Of a stretch of 23,465 nucleotides of DNA, positions 15,584-23,465 are shown in pieces. A program made the translations under genes and the position numbers. Within the stretch, counting starts at the first letter, position 1. The number at the start of each line of letters is the position of its first letter. Under the pieces are notes generated by a model. The model worked only from the letters and a program-made list of their open reading frames with translations. It ran no database searches and was not told where the DNA came from. This DNA comes from CAVURW01 sp963743595. Lineage in GTDB: Bacteria > Verrucomicrobiota > Verrucomicrobiia > Methylacidiphilales > UBA1321. The stretch spans positions 1 to 23,465 of the forward strand of contig CAVURW010000186.1 of the NCBI GenBank assembly GCA_963743595.1, read 5' to 3'.

Positions 15584-17473
15584 CTACGTCTTAAGCACGC
15601 GGTCTTTCAGGTGAAGACGCCGGACAATGCTGAGCGCTGCGGAGAGGTCATCGCTCTCTTTAGCAGCGGCTCCGACCAGCTCTTCCGCCTTCTTAAACGC
15701 CTCAGACGATTCTTCGCTCTCACCCAAGAACTGTAGGCTCACGCCCAGATCATACCACGCTTTCGCATCTTGCGGCACCAAGTCCACTTCACGGCGGAAA
15801 CAGTCGCGCGCTTCCACATGGTAACTGTGCTCAGAAGCGAGCAGACCCAGGTTATGCCAAGCCATCGGCTGCATTTCGTCCACTTCAATGGCACTGCGGT
15901 AAGCATCGCGCGCTTGATCCCACATTTCAGCACGGTGACAGGCCGTACCGAGGGAGATCCACGCTGCGTAGTCACTCGTGTCCTTTTCGGTAGCGAGACT
16001 GTAAAACTCGGCCGCTTGGCTGTGCTTTTGCAGGCGTGAGTAGGCGGCACCCAGCTCCTTAAGCGCGGTCAATTCCAGTTCATTTCCGGGATCGGAAGTT
16101 CGCGCCTGTTCCAACAGCGTGACGGCCTGATCCATGTTTCCCCGCCATGCTTCGATCATGGAGAAGTAGTAGTAGCCGTAACTGGAAAAAGCGGGATCTT
16201 CCGAGGCCAGGTAAAAGGCCTGTTCTGCAGCGGGAAGATTGTCTTGGTGGAAGTAGATAACGCCCAGCTTGAACCACGCGGAGAGCAGGTTGGACTGGTA
16301 ATGAATCGCCTGATGACACGCATCGGCCGCTTCTTGCAGACGATCTGTCGCACCCAAAGCACCCGCCAAGCTGTCCCAAGCACGTGCATAATCGGGCCGG
16401 ATGGCCAGAGCTTTCCGGGCGTTCTCCTCCGCCTTCGGGTAGAGACCTTGCTCGAAGTTAATACCGCTTAGGCTGCACCAGACTTTGGCATTGGAGGGAT
16501 CAAGCTCCGCAGCCTTTTGGTAACAAAATTGTGCATCATCCAGATTGCGTAGCTTTTGCTGAACCAAGCCGCAATTGAACCAATTTTCCACGCGGTCGGG
16601 GCCGAAGACCACCGCCATCTTGTAAAACTTTAAGGCCTCATTGAGCCGGTTATTCGTGTAAGCGTCTAAACCCAGACTCACATAGAATGGCCCGATCTCT
16701 TCAGGTGGCGCACCCTGTTTGCGCGCTTCTTCCACGGCCTCTGCGGCCGGAATGGAATAACCCTGATTTAGTAACACATCCGCTTGCGTTAGAATCTTGC
16801 GATACGCGTCATCCACCGGCTTGGGCGGTTCCGGAGGCAAGGGCATTTCAGCAGCGACCAGCTTGCTTTGCGGCTTTTCTTCAGCAGGCTTGTCCGAAGG
16901 TTCCACCTTCTGATCAACTTTGCCGGCGCCCTTGTCCGCTTTCTCTTCGACCTTCGCTTCGGGCTTCACCTCCGGCATCGTCTCGGCTTTGTCGGGCGCT
17001 TTAGACATGCCCGGAGCACCCACACGTTGGGTCTTCCGAATCAGGTCTTTGGGGATCGGCTTGGTTTGACGAGAGGGCTCGATCGTGGAGTGCAACGCTT
17101 TACCGGTCGCCTCTTCTGCTAACGCCAGAATAGATTGGTTTTTAAGTGTCTGTAAATCAGGATCGTGCGGGGAGAGCCCTTCCACCAACTCAAAAAATTT
17201 ATGCGCCTGAGAGTAGAGTCGAAACTCCCTGAGGAACAAGATACCCACCTCTTTTAACAAGCGTGGGCTATTAAACGACTTTTGCAGTTGTTCAAAACGG
17301 CCCACCTGAAGACTGGAGACCTGTAAAGTACCATTTGCTTGGGCGTTTTTAAGCACCTCCAAGCTTTCTAAAACGACCAAAAGGGTCTTGCAGCTAATTG
17401 TGTCACCTCTAGCCGCATGTGAGGCTAACAGGTCGCTCCAAGTCTTAGGATTCAACGCCGGCTTCAAACTCAT
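15584..17473 (-). CDS. Large TPR-repeat protein with Lys/Glu/Pro-rich linker
   Basis: The 629-residue product has no signal peptide, so it is likely cytoplasmic. An N-terminal helical region (1-125) is followed by a charged low-complexity linker rich in Lys, Glu, Ala and Pro (about 140-215). From about 225 to 600 there are roughly nine or ten canonical TPR units, seen in A-x-x-x-x-x-x-x-P-x-x-x-x-x-W spacing. Examples are AAELDPSNAKVWCSLSGINF, ALAIRPDYARAWDSLAGALG and EVDEMQPMAWHNLGLLASEH. TPR arrays of this kind scaffold protein complexes; no enzyme domain is fused. The start ATG at 17471-17473 is the only sensible one. It is divergent from lpxK (142-base spacer) and convergent with htrA. 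The partner and role cannot be inferred from sequence alone. Confidence 0.85.
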   Translation of the reverse strand: MSLKPALNPKTWSDLLASHAARGDTISCKTLLVVLESLEVLKNAQANGTLQVSSLQVGRFEQLQKSFNSPRLLKEVGILFLREFRLYSQAHKFFELVEGLSPHDPDLQTLKNQSILALAEEATGKALHSTIEPSRQTKPIPKDLIRKTQRVGAPGMSKAPDKAETMPEVKPEAKVEEKADKGAGKVDQKVEPSDKPAEEKPQSKLVAAEMPLPPEPPKPVDDAYRKILTQADVLLNQGYSIPAAEAVEEARKQGAPPEEIGPFYVSLGLDAYTNNRLNEALKFYKMAVVFGPDRVENWFNCGLVQQKLRNLDDAQFCYQKAAELDPSNAKVWCSLSGINFEQGLYPKAEENARKALAIRPDYARAWDSLAGALGATDRLQEAADACHQAIHYQSNLLSAWFKLGVIYFHQDNLPAAEQAFYLASEDPAFSSYGYYYFSMIEAWRGNMDQAVTLLEQARTSDPGNELELTALKELGAAYSRLQKHSQAAEFYSLATEKDTSDYAAWISLGTACHRAEMWDQARDAYRSAIEVDEMQPMAWHNLGLLASEHSYHVEARDCFRREVDLVPQDAKAWYDLGVSLQFLGESEESSEAFKKAEELVGAAAKESDDLSAALSIVRRLHLKDRVLKT

Positions 17474-17615
17474 AGTGTCCTTAGAGGCAATAGTTGCCTC
17501 GGAACTTTACTAGAACATCGCGACAGCGAAAGCGCAACACTCTCGTTCACTTCACGTTATTTTTCTCTGCCTCTCCCTTCCTTTTCCAGTCTTTCTCCAT
17601 TAACGTAACCGCCTA

Positions 17616-18785
17616 TTGATCTCGAATCGCCTCGATCTCATTGAAAAATTTGCGGTGGACGTCATCCTGGAACGCCGCTGGGGGTTTCGTGCGGGCCTCT
17701 TCCGCCTTCTCCTCTGGTTTCTCTCCGGATTTTACAGCATCGGCGTTCGTTTTCGCTCTTGGTGTTATCAGACAGGCGTTGCCCGGGTCCACTCGCTCGG
17801 CTGCCGCGTGATTAGTGTGGGAAACCTCACTGTGGGTGGCACCGGAAAGACTCCTGTCGTGGAGTTGTTTGCCAAGGAACTCTCCAAGAACGGACGCCGA
17901 GTGGCGATTCTGAGCCGCGGTTATAAAAGTCTGCGCCCGCCGTTTATACACAAGCTCACCGATTTCTTTCGATCTCGCGAACATCGGCGACCTCCCCGCG
18001 TCGTTTCAGACGGTCGCTCGCTCCTTCTCGATTCTGAAATGGCCGGCGATGAACCGTTCATGCTCGCGTCAAACCTTCGCGATGTCGTGGTCATCGTCGA
18101 TAAAGACCGCGTCAAGGGCGGCCTCTTCGCCATTCGCAAATTCGGTTGTGATACCCTTATTCTGGACGATGGCATGCAGTATCTCCCCCTGCGTGAACGC
18201 TTCAACGTGGTCCTGATCGATCGCGAGTCGCCGTTTGCAAATCGCTACCTCCTGCCGCGAGGCCTCTTGCGCGAATCCCCGCGCCAGCTCAAACGCGCCG
18301 ACCTCATCTTCATCACGAAGTGCGACGGCCAAGACATCGCCTCACTTCGCAAGGAGATCAAGCGCTACAATCGCCACGCGCCTCTCATCGAGTGCGGCCA
18401 CCGCCCGCTGCACATTGAGGACCTCCACACCCAGGAAGAGAAGCCGCTGGAGTTCTTGAAAGATCTACGTATCGGGGCGATCACCGGAATCGCGCGTCCA
18501 GAGAGCTTCGAAGCGGGGCTGAAACGACTCGGTGCCGAAGTGATCTATTCCCGGCAATACGCCGATCATCACCGCTTTTCTGAGAGTGAAATCAAAAAAA
18601 TGTTCGAACGCAGCCGCGCCCGTGGTGCCAAAGCAATCCTCACCACAGAGAAGGACGCCGTGCGCTTCCCTCGCCTGGAAAAGCGATTGCTCCCCATCTA
18701 CTTCCTCCGCATGGAAATCGAGATCATTCGTGGGCACGATATCTTTTCGCAAACCATCCAGCGCCTGTCGCCCGCCGCGCTGTGA
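17616..18785 (+). CDS. lpxK: Tetraacyldisaccharide 4'-kinase (lipid A biosynthesis)
   Basis: LpxK phosphorylates the 4' position of the lipid A disaccharide precursor at the inner face of the cytoplasmic membrane. The 389-residue product has an N-terminal membrane-associating helix (about 25-45). A Walker A loop in VISVGNLTVGGTGKTP (about 65-80) follows, then ILSRGYKS (98-105), an ISRGYG-type block. Further conserved segments are GDEPFMLA, DKDRVKGG, the LILDDGMQYLPL Walker-B-like block, and LLPRGLLRESP. The C-terminal region YADHHRFSESEI and TTEKDAVRFP are also family signatures. The start is a TTG at 17616; an in-frame TAA lies just upstream and no ATG gives the full N-terminus. The gene ends in TGA overlapping the next start by four bases (GTGA), so the two are translationally coupled. 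It shows that the organism makes LPS. Confidence 0.94.
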   Translation: MISNRLDLIEKFAVDVILERRWGFRAGLFRLLLWFLSGFYSIGVRFRSWCYQTGVARVHSLGCRVISVGNLTVGGTGKTPVVELFAKELSKNGRRVAILSRGYKSLRPPFIHKLTDFFRSREHRRPPRVVSDGRSLLLDSEMAGDEPFMLASNLRDVVVIVDKDRVKGGLFAIRKFGCDTLILDDGMQYLPLRERFNVVLIDRESPFANRYLLPRGLLRESPRQLKRADLIFITKCDGQDIASLRKEIKRYNRHAPLIECGHRPLHIEDLHTQEEKPLEFLKDLRIGAITGIARPESFEAGLKRLGAEVIYSRQYADHHRFSESEIKKMFERSRARGAKAILTTEKDAVRFPRLEKRLLPIYFLRMEIEIIRGHDIFSQTIQRLSPAAL

Positions 18786-19254
18786 GCTCTGCCTCGCAAA
18801 ACATCGCTTTCATCCGGCGACGCTTCTCGCCCACAGGCGGTGCAGAGCGTTACCTGATCCGACTGGCGAGCGGTCTGCTGCAACTTGGGCACAAATTGAC
18901 ACTCTACTGCGAGCAATGGACACCGCAAGAGAGTCCGTTTACGACCGTGCAAACCGTGGAAACAAACGATCCGACGGCTTTCTCGTCTCAAATTCAAAAG
19001 CTCAACCTTCGCCAAAAACATCCCGTTGTTTTTAGCCTGGAACGTGTGCCCGGTTGCCACATCTACCGCGCCGGTGATGGACTGCACATCGAGTGGCTGG
19101 CCCATCGAAATCGCGTTCAACCCATCCTGGGTCCCCTCCGTGCGATGCTTCAAATCGCCATGTTCCTGCCTCAGCTGGTACGTCTTGTGCTGTTGACCCG
19201 TCTTCACCAAATTTGGCGGATGGGGAAACATCATCATTGTTCCGGTGTCCTTTC

Positions 19255-19273
<19 letters not shown>
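18782..19273 (+). CDS. Glycosyltransferase family 4 N-terminal fragment (LPS core type), 3' truncated
   Basis: Starts at a GTG overlapping the lpxK stop. Residues 1-40 carry the GT-B donor-acceptor loop FIRRRFSPTGGAERYLIRLA, as in WaaG-like LPS core transferases. FSLERVPGCHIYRAGDGLHIEWL (about 81-103) is a strongly conserved block of the same family. After about residue 112 (near base 19,120) similarity to the family fades. The frame runs into AT-rich DNA and stops at TAA (19271-19273) after 163 residues, whereas the family is about 350-400 long. The whole C-terminal nucleotide-sugar-binding domain is missing, so the product should be inactive if this is real. Operon position after lpxK supports a role in LPS core sugar addition for the intact gene. 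The break coincides with the compositional boundary and is probably an assembly join. Confidence 0.8.
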
Positions 19274-19534
<261 letters not shown>

Positions 19535-19640
19535 GGGCAGTATTGGCGGGGCGCTTTTGACCTGGGCGCTTTTGGCTGGGCGGTATTGGCGGGGCACTTT
19601 TGGCGGGGCGGTTTTGGTTGGGGCGCTTTTGGACGGCTGG
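19535..19640. repeat. Degenerate 14-base tandem repeat, about seven units
   Basis: Consensus unit GGGCGCTTTTGGCG, with units at 19535-19548, 19549-19563 (15 bases), 19564-19577, 19578-19591, 19592-19605, 19606-19619 and a diverged one from 19620. Variants exchange CGCTTTT, CGGTATT, CACTTTT and CGGTTTT. There are no spacers, so it is not a CRISPR. ORFs through it are by-products of the repeat. Confidence 0.9.
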
Positions 19641-19644
19641 CAGT

Positions 19645-19656
19645 GGGGGGGGGGGG
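19645..19656. repeat. Homopolymer of 12 G
   Basis: Twelve consecutive G directly after the tandem repeat. Runs of this length are error-prone in sequencing and replication, so the frame across it is unreliable. Confidence 0.95.
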
Positions 19657-19703
19657 TCGTGCCTTGTGGCTGGCTCGGTTCGCGTCTTGCTTGGCGGACG
19701 GCC

Positions 19704-20399
19704 ATGATGAAATTCGGTGTGACCGAGGGAGGTGGCTTCGAAGAGAAGGCGTTCTTCGAATATCACCTGTACACGTTGGGGCGGCCCGCGACGGTGGCGC
19801 AGAACCAGACCAAGCAGATCGAGTTGCTGAAGACGGCGGATGTGCCCGTGAAGAAGGTTTTTCTTTATGACGGCGCGCCGCAGTATCGGTTTTACGGCGG
19901 ATTGAACGAGGACGCCAATTACGGCAGCGAAGAAGGCAACAAGAAAGTCAACGTCATCATCGAGGTCAAGAATTCGAAGGACAACCACATGGGCATGGCG
20001 TTGCCGAAGGGGAAGGTGCGGTTGTACAAGCGCGACGAGGCCGACGGTTCGCTGGAGTTTATCGGCGAGGACGAGATCGACCACACGCCGAAGGATGAGA
20101 CGGTCAAGCTGCACATCGGTGACGCGTTTGACATCGTCGGCGAGCGGAAGCGGACGAATTTCAGTATTGATGCAAGCAGTCACATCATCACCGAGAGTTT
20201 CGAGATTCGCGTCCGCAACCACAAGACCGAGCCTGTCGAAGTGCTCGTCAAGGAGACGCTCTACCGCTGGAACAACTGGGAGATCACCGAGTCGAACCAG
20301 AAATGGACGAAGTACGATTCCAGCACGATTCATTTCCCGGTGAAGGTGGACAAGGACGGCGAGCAGGTCATCACGTATACGGTGAAGTATACATGGTGA
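19704..20399 (+). CDS. C-terminal part of a DUF4139-domain protein (5' truncated)
   Basis: The frame from the ATGATG at 19704 encodes about 231 residues that fit the C-terminal domain of DUF4139 proteins. Matching segments are FFEYHLYTLGRPATVAQNQT, KQIELLKTADVPVKKVFLYD, LPKGKVRLYKRDEADGSLEF, IGEDEIDHTPKDETVKL, and the closing LYRWNNWEITE...ITYTVKYTW. Full-length relatives are about 450-500 residues with a signal peptide and an N-terminal beta domain. None of that is present; upstream in the same frame is only the tandem-repeat translation. The start is therefore nominal and the gene is cut at the join. Function of the family is unknown; members are mostly exported beta-rich proteins. It is the first gene of the plus-strand cluster in the second segment. 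Confidence 0.8.
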   Translation: MMKFGVTEGGGFEEKAFFEYHLYTLGRPATVAQNQTKQIELLKTADVPVKKVFLYDGAPQYRFYGGLNEDANYGSEEGNKKVNVIIEVKNSKDNHMGMALPKGKVRLYKRDEADGSLEFIGEDEIDHTPKDETVKLHIGDAFDIVGERKRTNFSIDASSHIITESFEIRVRNHKTEPVEVLVKETLYRWNNWEITESNQKWTKYDSSTIHFPVKVDKDGEQVITYTVKYTW

Positions 20400-20436
20400 T
20401 GCGGTGTGCTTGTGTTTGGAATGAAACGGAGTTCGC

Positions 20437-21789
20437 TTGCCTGGAGGCTTGATCAAAACTGACCGGTTTGCGCCCTTGAAGGAGCGGCGCGCGTTTGGGC
20501 AAAGCCGTCGGGATGTGGTTCGACGGGTGGACCAATCGATATGGAATGCCTCATTGCGGCGGGCCGACCCGGTGGCGGCGTTGGTCGCGGCTAGCAAGGG
20601 ACGGCAACCCGATTTGCTGCCCATCAAGTGGGGGCGCATGAATGCGTCGCCATTTGGGTTCTTTCGCGGCGCAGCGGCACTGATGGCAGGCGATCTCGCC
20701 ACGATGCCGACCACGGGCCTGGGCATCCAACTCTGCGGAGACGCGCATGTCCGAAATCTGGGGGCGTATGCCGCTCCCGACGGGCATTTGGTTTTCGACC
20801 TGAACGATTTTGACGAAACGATCCCGGGACCATGGGAATGGGACGTCAAGCGATTGGCTACGAGCCTAGTTTTGGCGGGGAGAGGGGCCGGGGGCGGCAA
20901 GGGCGATTGTGTGGCGGCGGTCCGGTCCTTCGTGGAGACGTATCGCGAATCGCTGGACCGGTTTTCGCGGATGAAGGTCCTCGATCTGGCCAGATGGGAA
21001 GTGCGACGGCATACCACCAGTGGGCCGGTTCGCGCGGTGCTGCAGAAGGCCGAACGAGCGACCCCCGACGTGACCCTGAAGAAGCTGACGGTCCGTTCGC
21101 GAGGGAACGCGCGCCGGTTTCGCGACCGTCCGCCGCTGCTGTATCACGTACCGGAGGAGACAGCTGCAGCCGTGATCACCGCGCTGGTTCCGTACCGTCT
21201 GACGCTCGGAGCGGACCGTCGACAGGTGCTGGATGCCTATCGGCCCGTGGACGTAGCGTTCAAGGTGGTCGGCACTGGCAGCGTGGGGACGCGGGACTAT
21301 GTGGTGCTGATGTTCGGAAGTCGGTCGGATGACGCCCTGTTTTTACAGGTGAAGGAGGAATTGCCTTCGTGTTACGCGCGGTATCTTCGTGGGTCGCCGA
21401 CGTTTTCGAACCAGGGCCAACGCGTGGGGGAAGGGCAGTATCGCCTGCAAACCATCACCGATCCATTTGTGGGTTGGACCACCATCCAGGGAAGCGATTA
21501 TCTGGTGCGGCAGCTGGCCGATCACAAAGCGGCGGTCGATCCGACGGAATTGAAGAGCGCCGCACTGATCGAGTATGGACTTGTCTGTGGTGAGGTTCTG
21601 GCGAAAGCGCACGCGCGCACGGGGGACGCGGCGGCAATTGCCGGCTATTGTGGCAGCTCCTCGAAGCTGGACAAGGCGCTGGCGCGGTTTGCGCTGGCTT
21701 ACGCCGACCAAATGGAATCGGACCACGCGGCTCTCGCGAAGGCCATTGTGTCGGGCAAACTGAAGGCGTTAGCCGGGCCGTGGGTCTGA
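20437..21789 (+). CDS. DUF2252 family protein
   Basis: The 450-residue product matches DUF2252 along its length: LLPIKWGRMNASPFGFFRGA (about 66-85), GIQLCGDAHVRNLGAYAAPD (about 95-114), HLVFDLNDFDETIPGPWEWD (about 116-135) followed by VKRLATSLVLAGR, and DALFLQVKEE later. The GDAHxxN and FDxNDFDE blocks recall the catalytic HGDxxxxN and metal-binding DFD/DFE motifs of aminoglycoside-phosphotransferase-like kinases. A phosphotransferase role is plausible but unproven. The start shown is a TTG at 20437; an ATG at 20421 is in another frame that closes after 13 codons, so the true start may be obscured by an indel. No signal peptide. It lies 37 bases after the DUF4139 gene. Confidence 0.85.
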   Translation: MPGGLIKTDRFAPLKERRAFGQSRRDVVRRVDQSIWNASLRRADPVAALVAASKGRQPDLLPIKWGRMNASPFGFFRGAAALMAGDLATMPTTGLGIQLCGDAHVRNLGAYAAPDGHLVFDLNDFDETIPGPWEWDVKRLATSLVLAGRGAGGGKGDCVAAVRSFVETYRESLDRFSRMKVLDLARWEVRRHTTSGPVRAVLQKAERATPDVTLKKLTVRSRGNARRFRDRPPLLYHVPEETAAAVITALVPYRLTLGADRRQVLDAYRPVDVAFKVVGTGSVGTRDYVVLMFGSRSDDALFLQVKEELPSCYARYLRGSPTFSNQGQRVGEGQYRLQTITDPFVGWTTIQGSDYLVRQLADHKAAVDPTELKSAALIEYGLVCGEVLAKAHARTGDAAAIAGYCGSSSKLDKALARFALAYADQMESDHAALAKAIVSGKLKALAGPWV

Positions 21790-21852
21790 CGTAAGTCCTT
21801 GCCTTCTTCCGCATTGGCATTTTCATCCCGATGTGCTTTTATCGCGGTTCCC

Positions 21853-22438
21853 ATGAAGATACGGGGCGTCATATTTGACATGGACGGGACGATCACGGAG
21901 CCGTTCTTTGATTTTGTGAAAATCAAGGAAGAGGCGGGGATTGGCGACGTCGATATGCTGGATTATCTGGCCAAGGCACCGGGCCCGGAGCGCGAGCGAG
22001 TGCGGGCGATCATGACGAAGTTCGAGGATGCGGGCGTGGCGGAAGCCAAGCTGAATCGGGGCGCGCGGGAGTTGTTGGACGAACTGGCCAGGCGCGGGAT
22101 GCCGACGGCGCTGCTGACCCGCAACACGCGGCGGTCGGTGGACGGGGTGTGTCGGAAATTGAACCTGAAGTTCGACATCGTTGTCACAAGGGAGGACGGG
22201 CCGTACAAGCCCGCACCCGAGCCGATTTGGGAGATTGCCAAGCGTTGGGGCGCGAAGCCGAGTGAGGTGCTGATGGTCGGCGATTACAAATGGGACGTGC
22301 TCTGCGCCAAGAACGCGGGCGCGCCGTGCGCGATGCTGGCGAACGGGGATGAGGACGCCGCGATGGGCCAAGGACGCGGACCACATCATCACGGGGTTGA
22401 CGGAAGTGATCGAGATAATCGAAGGGAAAAGCCGATGA
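21853..22438 (+). CDS. HAD-family phosphatase (PGP-like), one frameshift near the 3' end
   Basis: Starts at ATG 21853. Motif I is FDMDGT with nucleophile D9 and acid D11. Motif II is the Thr in LLTRNTRRS. Motif III Lys is in GPYKPAPEPI. Motif IV is GDYKWDVLCAKNAG. The helical cap between motifs I and II fits small phosphoglycolate-phosphatase/PpaX-like enzymes; the substrate is unknown. After GDEDAAM the frame must drop one base in the GGG at 22365-22367. The new frame then reads AKDADHIITGLTEVIEIIEG, the expected C-terminal helix, and ends in TGA at 22436-22438, which overlaps the cutA ATG by four bases. Without the correction, the HAD frame runs artificially into cutA. A sequencing insertion is the simplest explanation. 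Confidence 0.85.
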
Positions 22439-22751
22439 CAAATGCCGTGGTGGGGTTGGTAACGTGTTCGTCGCGCACGGAGGCGCGAAAGGTCGCCAAG
22501 GCCGTGCTGACAAAGAAACTGGCGGCGTGCGTGAACATTGTGGGCGGGCTGGAGTCACATTACTGGTGGCGGGGCAAACTCGAGACGCGCGCGCGAGTGT
22601 CTGCTGCTCATCAAGACGACACGCGGGCGAACGGGCGCCATTGCGAGTGCGGTCAAGGCGGCGCACAGCTACGAAGTGCCGGAAATCAGTTTTTCTGCCG
22701 GTGATTGCGGGCGAGCGGAGGTATCTGAGATGGCTGCGCTCTTCGGTTGCG
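22435..22751 (+). CDS. cutA: CutA-like divalent-cation tolerance protein, two frameshifts
   Basis: CutA forms small cytoplasmic trimers linked to copper/divalent cation tolerance. From ATG 22435 the frame gives VVGLVTCSSRTEARKVAKAV, LTKKLAACVNIV and ESHYWWRGKLET, the family's N-terminal half. A shift of one base in the CG repeat near 22585-22595 restores ECLLLIKTT and AHSYEVPEIS. A further shift in TTTTT (22690-22694) restores FLPVIAGERRYLRWL, the standard C-terminus. All three parts together make one normal CutA of about 105 residues. The exact stop cannot be placed: the last frame stays open into what looks like the signal peptide of the next gene, so the end given is approximate. Both shifts fit one extra base in repetitive sequence. 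Confidence 0.75.
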
Positions 22752-23465
22752 AAGATCGCCGCGGCGTTTCTGCTGTTGGCGTCCGTCAGCTTGGCGCGTG
22801 GCGGACCAGGTCGATGATCTGATCAAACAACTCGGCAGCACAAACGACGAGGACCGGGCGGAGGCGGCGGACGCCTTGGCGCACGTTGGCGGGACGCGGG
22901 TCGAGAAACAGTTTCGTGAGATGCTGACTTCGCCGAGCCCCGAGCGGCGGCAGGTCGCGGTCATGGGGTTGTTGCAGGTAAGTGATGCCGACGAGGATTT
23001 GCAGCGGGTGCGCGCGTGTTTGAAGGACGAGAATTCCGTGGTGCGATGGTCGGCGGTGCTGGCGTTCCAGAACAGCGGACGCACCGAGGCGGTCCCCTGG
23101 CTGGAGGAAGTCGAGAAGTCGGATACGGCGGATTCGGTGCGCGAGGCGGCGACCGAGGCGTTGTCGAAGTTGCGCTCGGGCATCCACTGGGTGCGGTCGT
23201 TGTCGGAGGCGAAGGAGAGAGGCGCGGCAATTGAAGAACCCGATTCTCGCATACTTGTTTCTCCGCGATTCCGACTACTGCCGGAAACTTGAGGAAGGAG
23301 TGCTGGCGGACAAATCGGTCATGGCGGCACTGGAGGAATTTGTGTGTGTGCGCATCGACGCCGGCAAGGATGCGGACGAAACGCGCCAGCTGGATGTGCG
23401 GGGCGCGCCAACGATCTTGTTTCTGGACGGCCAGGGCAACGAGATGTCGCGGGTGGCCGGGTTCG
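22734..23465 (+). CDS. Exported HEAT-repeat / thioredoxin-like fusion, frameshifted and 3' partial
   Basis: Three pieces in different frames form one protein. A hydrophobic signal sequence (KIAAAFLLLASVSLA, about 22752-22796) comes first. After a one-base shift at the GG near 22800, about 140 residues of HEAT repeats follow (DQVDDLIKQLGS, ERRQVAVMGLLQVSDAD, ENSVVRWSAVLAFQNSG, EAATEALSKLRSG), then HWVRSLSEAKERGAA. After another shift near 23233 it continues as KNPILAYLFLRDSDYCRKLE...FVCVRIDAG...VRGAPTILFLDGQGNE and runs off the window. The last part is a thioredoxin-like domain of the thioredoxin_7 kind. WVRSLSEAKERG joined to NPILAYL is the normal lead-in to that fold, so fusion is well supported. 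Only one Cys is visible where CxxC would be (SDYC), so it may not be an oxidoreductase. The start codon is uncertain. Confidence 0.65.

Noticed and set aside
19162..19181. Imperfect palindrome (GTTCCTGCC/AGCTGGTAC) inside the glycosyltransferase tail
   Set aside because: Only six of nine pairs match. It may be a REP-like remnant at the breakpoint, but this is too weak to annotate.
19535..19640. CRISPR-like array
   Set aside because: Units are contiguous 14-mers without unique spacers, and no cas genes are present.

Overview
The window appears to be two pieces of bacterial DNA joined through a short AT-rich, repeat-bearing stretch. Bases 1 to about 19,250 look like one coherent chromosome region of a Gram-negative bacterium. 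It carries lpxK for lipid A, an alpha2-type glycyl-tRNA synthetase, an HtrA protease, many TPR proteins and a large secreted lyase-like protein. Overall style suggests Verrucomicrobiota or a relative, but this is a judgement from gene content and protein feel, not from a search. Bases 19,255 to 19,530 are very AT-rich with a (TA)17 microsatellite. Bases 19,535 to 19,656 are a 14-base tandem repeat followed by a run of 12 G. From about 19,700 to the end the sequence is GC-richer with different codon preference and a fresh set of genes, the first of which lacks its N-terminal half. A chimeric assembly or a real rearrangement breakpoint would both explain this.

Layout of the first part: the end of an Ala/Ser-rich protein; glyS; a membrane-anchored protein of unknown function; a NADAR-domain gene broken by a TGA at a conserved Trp; a helical-repeat protein; a minus-strand pair of an orphan GspF-like N-domain and a secreted polysaccharide-lyase-like protein. 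Next comes a small minus-strand cassette of an HNH nuclease followed by a strange release-factor-2-like gene pair. A lipid block follows: a PlsC-ACP-AMP-ligase fusion facing a desaturase and GNAT operon. Then come htrA, a gene-free stretch with hairpins, a large TPR protein, and lpxK overlapping a truncated glycosyltransferase.

Layout of the second part, all on the plus strand: a 5'-truncated DUF4139 protein, a DUF2252 protein, a HAD phosphatase, cutA, and a HEAT-thioredoxin-like fusion running off the end. From 22,366 onward the reading frame has to shift five times, each consistent with one extra base.

The most unusual object is the RF2-like locus (7642-8475, minus strand). Its first cistron retains the architecture of the prfB autoregulatory +1 frameshift, but the in-frame stop is TAG rather than TGA. 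The reading frame then runs through a PCRF-like domain and ends in an ATGA overlap with a second cistron that matches the RF-1 domain. The SPF stop-recognition region, the GGQ catalytic motif and the usual C-terminal tail are all absent. It is either a decaying prfB paralogue or a repurposed release-factor mimic. No rRNA, tRNA or CRISPR array was recognised.
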